Assembly (NCBI RefSeq): GCF_900010755.1
Contig: NZ_CZJT01000086.1
Coordinates: forward strand, 90,583-154,582
Length of the DNA: 64,000 nucleotides
Direction of reading: 5' to 3'
Source: Paeniglutamicibacter antarcticus
GTDB taxonomy: Bacteria > Actinomycetota > Actinomycetes > Actinomycetales > Micrococcaceae
Shown: in pieces, positions 10,763 to 19,524 of the stretch
Position numbering within the stretch: position 1 is the first letter of the stretch
How the letters are laid out: every line of letters begins with the position of its first letter
Translations under genes and position numbers: made by a program
Notes under the pieces: generated by a model
What the model was told of the DNA's origin: nothing
Database searches by the model: none
The model's input: only the letters and a program-made list of their open reading frames with translations

Positions 10763-12193
10763 TTATTCGCTGAGGTTGGCCAGGCGTTCGGGGCGCAACA
10801 ATTCGTTGAGCTCCAGCTCGGTGAGCAACCCGTGCTCGAGGACCAGTTCGGCCACACCGCGCCCGGTGGCCAGCGCCTCCAGGGCGATCTTCGTCGAGGC
10901 GGCGTATCCGAGCTGGACTGTCAGCGCGGTGACCAGACCGATGGAGTTTTCCACCTGGGCACGCAGCTTGTCCTCGTGGGCGGTGATGCCGATGATGCAC
11001 TTGTCGGCCAGCGTGATGCACGCTGCTTCGAGATGGCGCATGGACTTGGTCAGGCTGTGCACGATGATCGGTTCGAAGGCGTTTAGCTGCAACTGCCCGG
11101 ATTCGGCGGCCATGGTGATGGTCACGTCGTTGCCGATGACCTCGTAGGCCACTTGGTTCACGACCTCCGGGATCACCGGGTTGACCTTGCCGGGCATGAT
11201 CGAGGATCCTGACTGCACCGCCGGCAGGTCGATTTCGCCGAAGCCGGCACGCGGGCCGGAGGAGAGCAGCCGCAGGTCGTTGCAGACCTTGGAGAGCTTG
11301 ACGGCCACACGCTTGAGCACACCGGAGAGGTGGACGAAGGCGCCGACGTCGGCGGTGGCCTCGATCAGGTCGAAGGCGGTCTCCAGTTTCAGTCCGGAGA
11401 TCGCTGCCAAGTGCGTGCAGGCCAGAGTGGAGTAGCCCCGCGGCGCGTTCAACTCGGTGCCGATGGCGGTGGCACCGAGGTTGATCTCGTGGATGAGCAG
11501 CGTGGATTCGGCCAGCCGGGCACGATCCTCGCCGAGCGTGACGGCGTAGGCGTTGAATTCCTGGCCCAGTGTCATCGGAACAGCGTCCTGCAGCTGGGTG
11601 CGTCCCATCTTCACCACTGTGCGGAATTCCACGGCCTTGGCAGCAAAGGCCGCCCCGAGGTGTTCCATCGCCGCCACCAGCGAGGTGGCGCCGAAGATCG
11701 TGGCAACGCGCACCGCGGTCGGGTACACGTCGTTGGTCGACTGGCTGAGGTTCACGTGGTCGTTGGGGTGAAGGAACTGGTATTCGCCCTTGGCGTGCCC
11801 CATGATTTCCAGCGCGCGGTTGGCGATGACCTCATTGGCGTTCATGTTCGAGGAGGTGCCGGCACCGCCCTGAATCACGTCGACCACGAATTGGTCGTGG
11901 AATTTGCCGCCGATGATTTCACGACAGGCGGTGATGATGGCCTCCGCGCGGGTGGCATCGAGCAGGCCGAGTTCCTGGTTGGCCCGGGCGGCGGCCTGCT
12001 TGACCATGGCCAACGCGGTGACCAGGTGGGTGTTGGTGGACAGCGGTTGGCCGGTGATCGGGAAGTTTTCCACGGCTCGCAGGGTGTGGACTCCCCAGTA
12101 GGCCTCGGCCGGGATGTCCCGGTCGCCAATCAGGTCGTGTTCGCTGCGTACAGCATGTGGAAGGGCGGCCGGCAGGGTGCTGATTTCGGACAT
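10763..12193 (-). CDS. aspA: aspartate ammonia-lyase
   Basis: Cytoplasmic lyase that deaminates L-aspartate to fumarate and ammonia. The 476-residue protein belongs to the fumarase/aspartase superfamily; the catalytic-loop signature GSSIMPGKVNP is at about residue 329. Other conserved blocks are GGAGTSSNMNANEVIANRA and HPNDHVNLSQSTNDVYPTA, typical of aspartases. The ATG at 12193 has AGGAG 7 nt upstream; a longer in-frame start at 12268 has no such site. It takes the aspartate made by the asparaginase gene just upstream and feeds fumarate to the TCA cycle. Confidence 0.94.
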   Translation of the reverse strand: MSEISTLPAALPHAVRSEHDLIGDRDIPAEAYWGVHTLRAVENFPITGQPLSTNTHLVTALAMVKQAAARANQELGLLDATRAEAIITACREIIGGKFHDQFVVDVIQGGAGTSSNMNANEVIANRALEIMGHAKGEYQFLHPNDHVNLSQSTNDVYPTAVRVATIFGATSLVAAMEHLGAAFAAKAVEFRTVVKMGRTQLQDAVPMTLGQEFNAYAVTLGEDRARLAESTLLIHEINLGATAIGTELNAPRGYSTLACTHLAAISGLKLETAFDLIEATADVGAFVHLSGVLKRVAVKLSKVCNDLRLLSSGPRAGFGEIDLPAVQSGSSIMPGKVNPVIPEVVNQVAYEVIGNDVTITMAAESGQLQLNAFEPIIVHSLTKSMRHLEAACITLADKCIIGITAHEDKLRAQVENSIGLVTALTVQLGYAASTKIALEALATGRGVAELVLEHGLLTELELNELLRPERLANLSE

Positions 12194-12292
12194 GGTTCTC
12201 CTAGGATGGCTGTGCGTGGGAGGTGATTCTTGGGAGCGAGATTGATTTTTGGGCGCGCTCCAGCGCAAAAGAGGATGGGGGCGGGCTGGAGG

Positions 12293-13258
12293 CTAGTCCA
12301 GGGGCCAGCCGGTCAGCGCGCCGACCTGCTGGCCGCCGCCGAGTGCTGGAAGGTCGTTGAAGGGGGACAGGGTCGCCGGATCCATACCGAGGGCCAGCAG
12401 TGCGGGGACCGCGGCCGGCATCCGGGCCCGGTCCCCGCCGTCGGCGATCTTCAATGCCACGCTGGAGCCATCGGACAGGGCGATGAGCTGGATGCCCTCA
12501 AACCCGTCCTTGGCCAGGAGACCGGGTACCGCACGCATCAACTCAGTGACGTCGCGACCTTGGCCCGCGACCATCTCAGGGTGGGCACGCATGGCGGTTG
12601 CCACCTCGTACTCGGCGGTACCTTCCGGTGCCGTGGCCAAAAGCCCGAACGCCCGTGCCATACCGGTGAGGGAGAGCGCAAAGACCTCCGTGCCGCAACC
12701 GTCGGTGCTGGTTGTCGTGATCGCTTCACCGGTCAGTTCGCTGACGACCTCGCGAATCAGGGTGGGCAGCGGATGCGAGTGTTCGAGGTAGCCTGCGGTG
12801 TCCCAGCCGCGGAGCATGCAGGTGGCGAGCATGGCGGCATGTTTGCCGGAGCAGTTCTGAGCCAATTGGGTGGGTCCGAGGCCAGCCATCGTCCAGCCGT
12901 GGCGTTCGGCCGCCCCATAGGGGACATCCAGTGAGTTGCGCAGCGCGGCGGGATCCAGCCCGGCATCGGCAAGGATTTTCGCCGCGGCGTCTTGGTGGGC
13001 TGCGGCTCCCGAGTGGCTTGCCGCGGCAAGTGCGAGCTGGTCGGCGGGCAGTCGGAGGCCGGCGCGCACCATGGCAACGGCAAACAAGGGCTTCAGTGCC
13101 GATCGCGGGTAGATCCGCGCCGAGGGCTCCCCTCGGGTGAGCACTGTGGATCCGGACGCATCCAGGGCCACAAGCGAACCGTAATGGACGCTTTCGACCA
13201 AGGCGCCCCGGGTTTGCACCGCGAGTGGCGCGTGGGCGGGAAAGTCAGTGAGGTTCAT
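12293..13258 (-). CDS. L-asparaginase, class 3 (Rhizobium etli AnsA / asparaginase II Pfam type)
   Basis: Hydrolyses L-asparagine to aspartate and ammonia. The 321-residue sequence is not of the E. coli AnsA/AnsB fold but of the R. etli type: the serine-lysine motif PRSALKP near residue 52, the zinc/active-site cysteine segment CSGKHAAM, and TDGCGTEVFALS. There is no signal peptide, so it should act in the cytoplasm on imported asparagine. Its ATG overlaps the end of the regulator gene by 4 nt, and aspA starts about 100 bp downstream, so regulator, asparaginase, aspA and ansP form one catabolic operon. Confidence 0.93.
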   Translation of the reverse strand: MNLTDFPAHAPLAVQTRGALVESVHYGSLVALDASGSTVLTRGEPSARIYPRSALKPLFAVAMVRAGLRLPADQLALAAASHSGAAAHQDAAAKILADAGLDPAALRNSLDVPYGAAERHGWTMAGLGPTQLAQNCSGKHAAMLATCMLRGWDTAGYLEHSHPLPTLIREVVSELTGEAITTTSTDGCGTEVFALSLTGMARAFGLLATAPEGTAEYEVATAMRAHPEMVAGQGRDVTELMRAVPGLLAKDGFEGIQLIALSDGSSVALKIADGGDRARMPAAVPALLALGMDPATLSPFNDLPALGGGQQVGALTGWPLD

Positions 13259-13962
13259 TCTTTGTCCGCTCCAAGGATCAGGGTCAGTGCGTCATCGACG
13301 GCGCCCAGGTGTTCTGTCATGGCCCTGCCAGCGGCAAGCCCATCGCCTCGTTCGATGGCCGCGAAGATCGCCCGATGTTCGGCATTCGAGGGGTCTCGGC
13401 GGCCCGTGATCAAGTTGATGGTTTCCGATTGGTTGACCATTGCCTCACGAATGTCGTTGACAACTCGTTCAAAAACCCCGTTGCCGCTTGCGGCCGCGAT
13501 GGTGGCATGGAAACTTGCATCGAGTCCTACCCACAGTTCGGGATCGTCCTCGGCCTCCATGGCCTTCAAAATTCCACTCAGCTCGTCCAGTTGTTCACGA
13601 GTGGCACGCGTTGCTGCGAGCTCCGCGGCGGGCACCTCGATGTGGGGGCGGGCTTCCATGAGGCTGCGTGCCGAGAACCTTCCGAGCAACAGGTCACCTC
13701 CGGCGCGGTTGGCAATCACGAAGGTGCCCTTGCCCGTTTTCGTTTCGGTGAGGCCAAGGGCCGCCGAGGATCGCAGTGCTTCCCGGATCACGGACCGGCT
13801 AACGGCGTACTGGGTTGCAAGTACGGCCTCTGCATTGAGTTTGCTGCCCACAGGTAGGGCACCGGATTCGATGGCTTCGCGGAGGGAATTGAAGACGGCC
13901 TCGGCCGCGCTTAGCCTGACGATCCGCTGAGGTCCAGCAGTCCGGCTGTCTGACCGGTTCAT
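13255..13962 (-). CDS. GntR/FadR-type transcriptional regulator of the asparagine operon
   Basis: A 235-residue regulator with an N-terminal winged helix (about 15-80: AVFNSLREAIESG, SVSRSVIREALR-like region reading YAVSRSVIREALRSSAALG) and a C-terminal all-helical FCD ligand domain. The helix carrying ASFHATIAAASGN and the final EHLGAVDDALTLI match FadR-type ligand domains, which often bind small carboxylates through a metal. It is the first gene of the asparaginase-aspA-ansP operon, so it most likely senses asparagine, aspartate or fumarate and controls its own operon; this is inference. Translation probably starts at ATG 13962 on a leaderless transcript. Confidence 0.9.
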   Translation of the reverse strand: MNRSDSRTAGPQRIVRLSAAEAVFNSLREAIESGALPVGSKLNAEAVLATQYAVSRSVIREALRSSAALGLTETKTGKGTFVIANRAGGDLLLGRFSARSLMEARPHIEVPAAELAATRATREQLDELSGILKAMEAEDDPELWVGLDASFHATIAAASGNGVFERVVNDIREAMVNQSETINLITGRRDPSNAEHRAIFAAIERGDGLAAGRAMTEHLGAVDDALTLILGADKE

Positions 13963-13969
13963 GGTTGGA

Positions 13970-13999
13970 ACTATGCCACGTCTCACAAAACACTGTCAA
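13970..13999 (-). promoter_or_regulatory. promoter of the asparagine operon
   Basis: On the minus strand TTGACA (13999-13994), an 18-nt spacer, then CATAGT (13975-13970) ending 7 nt before the ATG at 13962. The perfect -35 and the short gap suggest a strong promoter giving a leaderless mRNA. GTCT and AGAC flank the -35 region symmetrically (14001-13979) and might be part of an operator. Confidence 0.6.
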
Positions 14000-14146
14000 G
14001 ACGCGCATCGGGCGACGGCGGGGTGCACGTTCCACTCTTCATCAAACGCGCATGTCAGCGTCCAAAAGTGAATTCAGGATGTGAAACGGGGTCGATGCTC
14101 CGCAGCCGGGCTGTGGTCAGCGACTTGGCCCGACGACGCGTTAAAC

Positions 14147-14184
14147 GACTAGGTCCTCCACCCAGCCGGGAGGAGGACCTAGTC
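14147..14184 (-). terminator. terminator of rpsT
   Basis: Perfect 13-bp stem (14147-14159 with 14172-14184) and a 12-nt loop, 17 bp past the rpsT stop. The following minus-strand bases GTTTAA form only a weak U tract. Confidence 0.75.
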
Positions 14185-14201
14185 ATGCAGTGAAGCAATC
14201 C

Positions 14202-14462
14202 TTAGAGGGCGTTAACCTTCTTGGAGATGGCCGACTTGTGGTTTGCTGCGTTGTTCTTGTGCAGCACACCCTTGGTGACGGCCTTGTCAATCTTGCGGCC
14301 AGCGGTTACCAGTGCGGTGTTCGCTGCGTCCTTGTCCTCAGACACAACGGCAGTGTTTACTGCGCGGATTGCGGTCTTCAGCTCGGACTTGATTGCAGCG
14401 TTACGCTGGCGTGCCTTCTCGTTGGTGAGAATGCGCTTCTTCTGGGACTTGATATTTGCCAC
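14202..14462 (-). CDS. rpsT: 30S ribosomal protein S20
   Basis: An 86-residue basic protein that helps assemble the 5' domain of 16S rRNA. It starts [21 protein letters not shown], the near-invariant S20 opening ([10 protein letters not shown] and NEKARQRN), and ends in a lysine/asparagine-rich helix. The start codon is GTG with GAGAG upstream. It stands alone on the minus strand with its own terminator, and the lepA-hemW cluster begins on the other side of the PemK-like gene. S20 next to lepA and holA is common in this family of bacteria. Confidence 0.98.
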   Translation of the reverse strand: MANIKSQKKRILTNEKARQRNAAIKSELKTAIRAVNTAVVSEDKDAANTALVTAGRKIDKAVTKGVLHKNNAANHKSAISKKVNAL

Positions 14463-14734
14463 TGTTTTAAACTCTCTTGCTCATCGCTTATATGGTCGGT
14501 GAGGGATATCTTCCGGGCCATCGACTGAGCGGCGTGGGGATACCTATGGCGACCCGGGAGAAGTGCCCGTCGACCTGCGCGGACACACAAGAAGTAATAC
14601 TAGCAGGTTCGTTTCCAACTCACGATTCATTGGCGTATTTCCGAACGTGATGCGGGTCAAGTTCCACAGCCGTGCAAATCCGTTATTTCACGCAAACACG
14701 CACCCCGGAGGCGTTTTCCAGGAACGAACAGGGC

Positions 14735-15337
14735 TTACTTTGAGCCCAGTGCCGCCGCAACACGCGCGAAGACTTGCTTGTTCAAAACAGCCCCTTCGCG
14801 CCTGATGCCCGAAGGTTTGAGGCGAATCACCCGGTCCACCTTGACCTCGCTGGGCCGTCCCTGTCTGTCCCAAGGCCCGGTTCCAATGTCGACGTAATCC
14901 CTGTCGGTGCGCTCGGCATTGCTGTGGTCCTTGGAGGTCAGCATAAGGGCGAGCAAGTGGTTTCCCTCGGTGCCGATCAACAGCACCGGCCGGTCCTTGC
15001 CCTGGCTGTAGTCCTCTTCATAGGGAACCCATGCCCAGACAATCTCCCCGGGATCCGGTTGGCCGTCGGCCACAGGGTTGTATACCGGCCTCACGACACC
15101 GCGGAAATCGCCAGGATAGTCGCCGTTTTCCCAGCCGAGCACCCCCGACGGCTCGGAGTGCACCGGCCCCTGGGCGCCGCGTGTGGCACCGGCAGGCTTG
15201 GGCCCCGTCGTGCGGGCCTTGGATGGCCGGGACTGTGGCTTGGTGCCGGTTTTAGTGTCGTTGTTGTTCTGGGATTTCAGGAACCCGTCAAGGACCTGCC
15301 CGAGAAACCCGAAGAATTTGTTGGCGTTGAACTTCAT
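14735..15337 (-). CDS. PemK/MazF-fold protein, orphan toxin-like
   Basis: The C-terminal 120 residues (from about 90) have the CcdB/MazF barrel pattern: [27 protein letters not shown], and [15 protein letters not shown]. MazF/PemK proteins are ribosome-independent mRNA endonucleases. The first 85 residues are a separate low-complexity segment with a short hydrophobic patch ([13 protein letters not shown]) and an Asn/Lys/Pro-rich linker. No antitoxin-like gene lies beside it: rpsT is downstream and lepA is divergent. It may therefore be a domesticated or regulatory member rather than a classic toxin. Family assignment is good, activity unproven. Confidence 0.82.
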   Translation of the reverse strand: MKFNANKFFGFLGQVLDGFLKSQNNNDTKTGTKPQSRPSKARTTGPKPAGATRGAQGPVHSEPSGVLGWENGDYPGDFRGVVRPVYNPVADGQPDPGEIVWAWVPYEEDYSQGKDRPVLLIGTEGNHLLALMLTSKDHSNAERTDRDYVDIGTGPWDRQGRPSEVKVDRVIRLKPSGIRREGAVLNKQVFARVAAALGSK

Positions 15338-15469
15338 GCCGCCAAACTATCAGGCGCAACTCCCTGTTCCCGGTGTGCGACACCAGCGCTGCGGCATGGG
15401 AGAATGGCCATTGCGAAGCAATTCGCAGCCAACTTACTTTTCCACTCCCTTATTAGCGAGGTCCCTTAC

Positions 15470-17314
15470 GTGTCACCCATGGCCCGCACCGCACCGGTGC
15501 CTGCCGCGACAGATCCGGCGATCATCAGAAACTTCTGCATCATCGCCCACATCGACCACGGCAAGTCGACCCTGGCCGACCGCATGTTGCAGCTCACCGG
15601 AGTCGTCTCCTCACGCGATATGAAGGCCCAGTACCTGGACCGGATGGATATTGAACGCGAACGCGGCATCACCATCAAGTCCCAGGCCGTACGCATGCCA
15701 TGGGAGGTCGATGGCGAGTCCTACGCGCTGAACATGATCGACACCCCCGGCCACGTCGACTTCACCTATGAAGTTTCGCGTTCCCTGGCCGCCTGCGAAG
15801 GCGCCATCTTGCTGGTTGACGCTGCCCAGGGCATCGAAGCCCAGACGCTGGCAAACCTGTACTTGGCCATGGAGAATGACATGACGATCATTCCCGTGCT
15901 CAACAAGATCGACCTTCCCTCGGCGCAGCCGGAGAAGTACGCTGCCGAAATCTCCAAGCTCATCGGCTGCGACCCGGAGGACATCCTCCAGGTTTCAGGT
16001 AAAACCGGCATGGGCGTCGAAGCCCTGCTGGACAAGGTTGTTCGCGACCTCCCGGCACCTGTCGGCGACCCAAATGCCCCGGCACGCGCCATGATCTTCG
16101 ACTCCGTCTATGACACCTACCGTGGCGTTGTCACCTACGTGCGCGTGGTTGACGGCAAGATCTCGCCGCGCGAAAAGGTCCAGATGATGTCCACCGGCAC
16201 CACCTACGACCTGCTGGAAATCGGCGTTTCCTCACCGGAACCGGTTCCCTCCAAGGGCCTTGGCGTCGGCGAGGTCGGCTACCTGATCACCGGCGTGAAG
16301 GACGTGCGCCAGTCAAAGGTCGGCGACACCGTCACCAACTTCGCCAAGCCGGCGGAGAAGTCCCTGGGCGGTTACCAGGACCCGAAGCCGATGGTGTTCT
16401 CCGGTCTGTACCCGATCGATGGTTCGGATTACCCGGCCCTGCGCGATGCGCTGGACAAGCTCCAGCTCAACGATGCAGCCCTGACCTACGTCCCGGAGAC
16501 CTCCGTGGCACTGGGCTTCGGGTTCCGCGTCGGTTTCCTGGGGCTTTTGCACCTGGAAATCACCCGCGAACGCCTCGAGGCGGAGTTCAACCTGGACTTG
16601 ATCTCCACCGCACCTAACGTTGTCTACGAAGTCATGACCGATGACAAGAAGCTGCGTACCGTGACCAACCCAAGCGAGTTCCCCGACGGGAAGATCCTCG
16701 AAGTCCACGAACCAATGGTTGCCGCAACCATCTTGGCACCGCACGAATTCGTCGGAGCCATCATGGAGCTGTGCCAGTCACGCCGAGGCGTCATGCGAGG
16801 CATGGACTACCTCTCCGAGGAACGCGTGGAGATCCGTTACTGGCTTCCGCTGGCGGAGATCGTCTTTGACTTCTTCGACGTGTTGAAATCCAAGACCCGC
16901 GGCTACGCCTCGCTGGACTGGAAGGCCGACGGCGAACAGATCTCCGATCTGGTCAAGGTCGACATCCTGCTCCAGGGCGAACAGGTCGATGCGTTCAGCG
17001 CCGTCACCCACCGTGACAAGGCCTACGCCTACGGAACCATGATGACTTCCAAGCTGCGCGAACTGATTCGTCGCCAGCAGTTCGAGGTGCCCATCCAGGC
17101 AGCCATCGGTTCACGCATCATTGCCCGCGAGTCCATCCGCGCCATCCGCAAGGACGTCCTGGCCAAGTGCTACGGCGGCGATATTTCCCGTAAGCGCAAG
17201 CTGCTGGAAAAGCAGAAGGCCGGTAAGAAGCGCATGAAGATGGTCGGCCGCGTGGAGGTTCCCCAGGAAGCCTTCATCGTCGCCTTGTCATCCGACGAGC
17301 CCAAGAAGAAGTAG
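15470..17314 (+). CDS. lepA: elongation factor 4 (LepA), ribosome back-translocase GTPase
   Basis: Translational GTPase that acts on stalled or mis-translocated ribosomes. All GTPase motifs are present: AHIDHGKST (G1), RGIT switch I, DTPGH (G3) and NKID (G4), followed by the EF-G-like domains and the LepA-specific C-terminal domain ([19 protein letters not shown], then [18 protein letters not shown]). The GTG at 15470 has GCGAGG 7 nt upstream and gives 614 residues; ATG 15479 is an alternative. The frame is open far upstream but that part is antisense to the PemK-like gene and is not coding. hemW follows after 2 nt. Confidence 0.96.
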   Translation: MSPMARTAPVPAATDPAIIRNFCIIAHIDHGKSTLADRMLQLTGVVSSRDMKAQYLDRMDIERERGITIKSQAVRMPWEVDGESYALNMIDTPGHVDFTYEVSRSLAACEGAILLVDAAQGIEAQTLANLYLAMENDMTIIPVLNKIDLPSAQPEKYAAEISKLIGCDPEDILQVSGKTGMGVEALLDKVVRDLPAPVGDPNAPARAMIFDSVYDTYRGVVTYVRVVDGKISPREKVQMMSTGTTYDLLEIGVSSPEPVPSKGLGVGEVGYLITGVKDVRQSKVGDTVTNFAKPAEKSLGGYQDPKPMVFSGLYPIDGSDYPALRDALDKLQLNDAALTYVPETSVALGFGFRVGFLGLLHLEITRERLEAEFNLDLISTAPNVVYEVMTDDKKLRTVTNPSEFPDGKILEVHEPMVAATILAPHEFVGAIMELCQSRRGVMRGMDYLSEERVEIRYWLPLAEIVFDFFDVLKSKTRGYASLDWKADGEQISDLVKVDILLQGEQVDAFSAVTHRDKAYAYGTMMTSKLRELIRRQQFEVPIQAAIGSRIIARESIRAIRKDVLAKCYGGDISRKRKLLEKQKAGKKRMKMVGRVEVPQEAFIVALSSDEPKKK

Positions 17315-17316
17315 GC

Positions 17317-18546
17317 ATGCCTTCTGCTTTGCCCCTAGGGGATCTGGCACCGTCGAACGGGTTGCTTCCGGCGACCTGCATCGACGGTGCCGTGGACCGG
17401 ACGTTTTCGGTCTACGTGCACATTCCGTTCTGCGCGGTGCGCTGCGGATACTGCGATTTCAACACCTACACGGCCCACGAGCTCGGCTCGGGTTCCAGCC
17501 AGGACACCTACGCCGAGGCGGTCTCCGCGGAGCTTGCCTTTGGTGCGAAGGCACTTGAGGAATCCGGGGTGCCGCGGCGCGGGGTTTCCACTGTCTTCTT
17601 TGGTGGCGGAACCCCCACGTTGCTGCCGGCCGAGGACCTGGTCCGCGTGTTGCGTGAAATCCGTACCCAATGGGATCTGGCTCCCGGTGCTGAAATCACC
17701 ACCGAGGCGAACCCGGATTCGGTGACCCCCGAGTCGTTGCAGCTGCTGGCCGACGGCGGTTTCACCCGCGTGTCGATCGGCATGCAGTCAGCGGTTCCGC
17801 ACGTGCTGAAGACCCTTGACCGCACGCACAACCCCGAGCGGGTTGGCCTGGCGGTGCAATGGGCGAAGGATGCCGGCTTGCAGGTGAGCGTCGACTTGAT
17901 CTACGGCACGCCGGGGGAGTCGATCGATGATTGGCGCACCAGCGTGAACACCGCTCTGAGCTACGATCCCGACCACATCTCCGCCTACGCGTTGATCATC
18001 GAGGAGGGCACCCGGCTTGCCGGGCAAATCCGCCGCGGTGAGGTCGCGAACATCGACGATGACGACCACGCCGACAAGTACCTGATTGCCGACGAGCTTT
18101 TCGCCGCCGCCGGATACAACTGGTACGAGGTCAGCAACTGGTCCAAGGACGAAGAGTCCCGTTGCCTGCACAATCTTGCCTACTGGCGCGGGGGAGACTG
18201 GTGGGGCGCCGGCCCCGGGGCCCACTCCCACGTGGGCGGGTTGCGTTGGTGGAACGTCAAGCACCCTGCTGCTTACCAGCAGCGCATCGATGCGGGCACC
18301 TCGCCCGCCGCGGGACGTGAAACCCCTGACGAGGAAGCTCGCTACCTTGAACAGGCCATGTTGCTCACGCGCATCGTCGACGGCATGGACACCGGCGCCT
18401 TGAACCCGGAGGGCCGCAAGGCCATCGCCGGGTTGATTGCCGATGGCTTGGTGGTCCCGGAGGCTGCGTTCGCCAAGAAGGTTGTGCTGACCTTGCAGGG
18501 CCGCCTGTTGGCCGATGCAGTGCTGCGCAGGCTGCTTGACTTCTAG
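17317..18546 (+). CDS. hemW: radical SAM heme chaperone HemW
   Basis: Iron-sulfur radical SAM protein that handles heme for respiratory enzymes; formerly annotated as an anaerobic coproporphyrinogen oxidase. The 409-residue protein has the cluster motif CAVRCGYCDF (about residue 36), the SAM-binding FFGGGTPTLL, and the HemW-type C-terminal HemN domain (LHNLAYWRGGDWWGAGPGA, shorter parts HNLAYWRG and GAGPGAHS). It begins 2 nt after the lepA stop, so the two are one transcript. A hairpin follows the stop. Confidence 0.95.
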   Translation: MPSALPLGDLAPSNGLLPATCIDGAVDRTFSVYVHIPFCAVRCGYCDFNTYTAHELGSGSSQDTYAEAVSAELAFGAKALEESGVPRRGVSTVFFGGGTPTLLPAEDLVRVLREIRTQWDLAPGAEITTEANPDSVTPESLQLLADGGFTRVSIGMQSAVPHVLKTLDRTHNPERVGLAVQWAKDAGLQVSVDLIYGTPGESIDDWRTSVNTALSYDPDHISAYALIIEEGTRLAGQIRRGEVANIDDDDHADKYLIADELFAAAGYNWYEVSNWSKDEESRCLHNLAYWRGGDWWGAGPGAHSHVGGLRWWNVKHPAAYQQRIDAGTSPAAGRETPDEEARYLEQAMLLTRIVDGMDTGALNPEGRKAIAGLIADGLVVPEAAFAKKVVLTLQGRLLADAVLRRLLDF

Positions 18547-18595
18547 CTTCCGGGTACTTGGTTACAGGTACTGTTCAAGAAGCATGTGAATACGT

Positions 18596-18640
18596 GTGAG
18601 GCGGCTGGCCCGGGAAAACCCCGGCCCAGCCGCCTCTCAC
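18596..18640 (+). terminator. terminator of lepA-hemW
   Basis: GC-rich hairpin with arms 18596-18614 and 18619-18640 around an AAAA loop; the arms pair nearly perfectly with two small bulges. No U tract, as often in high-GC actinobacteria. Confidence 0.75.
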
Positions 18641-18742
18641 GTTAACTGTTCTTCGGGAATCGCCGCACGACCGGGGGATCGGCCGCCCACCGGCGATTCA
18701 ACGGGCGCCAGCTTCGAACACGCCTGCCGACATCGCCACTTC

Positions 18743-18787
18743 CGTCATCACCGGAGTCGTCATCACCACAGTCGTCATCACTGTTGC
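18743..18787. repeat. three tandem copies of a 15-bp unit
   Basis: Units start at 18743, 18758 and 18773; each begins CGTCATCACC or CGTCATCACT and the last 4-5 bases vary. The repeat sits between the hemW and DUF4870 terminators. I see no gene in 18641-18806. Confidence 0.7.
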
Positions 18788-18806
18788 CGAAGTGCCCGTT
18801 AACCAC

Positions 18807-18847
18807 CCAGGGGGGTGCAGCGCCGTCTCGGCGCTGCACCCCCCTGG
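18807..18847 (-). terminator. terminator of the DUF4870 gene
   Basis: Perfect 19-bp inverted repeat (18807-18825 with 18829-18847) with a 3-nt loop, 39 bp beyond the DUF4870 stop. It lacks a U tract but is extremely stable. Confidence 0.8.
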
Positions 18848-18885
18848 GGCGGAAATCTTGAGTTGAACCTGCAGTGGTTGCGTTC

Positions 18886-19302
18886 CTACTTGAAAAGACG
18901 CAGGTTCAGTGCGTACCGGTACGGGCGCGACTTGTTGGCATTGATGCCGGCCCTGATGCCGCTGACGGTCAGGAAAAGCCAGACGAGCACCACAAGGACG
19001 GCAAAGACCCAGCCGATGCCCGGGATCAGCGACAAAAGGTGCAGCACCACGGCCAGGACCGTCAGCGGGAGCGTGAAGTTCAGCGCTTCCTTGGATTCCT
19101 GCGCGGTGAAGGGGCCCCGTGAGCGGTACACGTAGTAGATAATCGCGGAGGGAATGCAGCCCAGAATGGCGCCAAAGTGGGCGATGGTTGCCCACTGGCG
19201 GTCTTCGGAGGGCGTCAGTGGAAGCGGTGCATCCGAGGAACCTTCGAATCGGTTCGACTGGTTTTCGCCTGAACCGGCTGGCTGTCGTGCCTCGTTGACC
19301 AC
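18886..19302 (-). CDS. DUF4870 domain membrane protein
   Basis: A 138-residue protein with a 35-residue polar N-terminus and a DUF4870 (Tic20-like) core: AHFGAILGCIPSAIIYYVY, ESKEALNFTLPLTV, then two long hydrophobic helices. Three to four membrane segments. GTG start with AAAAGGGA about 10 nt upstream. The family is widespread and of unknown function. It forms a one-gene unit between hemW and DUF3097. Confidence 0.85.
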   Translation of the reverse strand: MVNEARQPAGSGENQSNRFEGSSDAPLPLTPSEDRQWATIAHFGAILGCIPSAIIYYVYRSRGPFTAQESKEALNFTLPLTVLAVVLHLLSLIPGIGWVFAVLVVLVWLFLTVSGIRAGINANKSRPYRYALNLRLFK

Positions 19303-19524
19303 TGGCAGATCCCTTTTCCGTCGATGATTGGTAAACCGTCTGTAAGTTTATCGCCAAACCCGCACCGGCAATTAACCATTTCCCGCACCCTGCCGAGTTC
19401 CTGGCCTTGAGTGCCGCGAAGTCCACGCCATAGTGCCATCCGACGTCACTCGGCCGGCACTTGAGGTGGATTCGCGGTGAGCAATCTCACGACTCGCCCG
19501 CGGTTTTCCCGCGCGTGTCCGGCA

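Noticed and set aside
11330..12226. 298-codon plus-strand frame over aspA
   Set aside because: Antisense to aspA with its intact signature loop; no independent start signal.
14463..14734. Promoter of rpsT: TAGTAT near 14590-14600 on the minus strand
   Set aside because: The hexamer fits but no -35 at a usable distance was found, so it is not listed as a feature.
14774..15469. Long in-frame upstream extension of lepA
   Set aside because: It would be antisense to the PemK-like gene and add 232 residues absent from LepA proteins; GTG 15470 has a good ribosome site.
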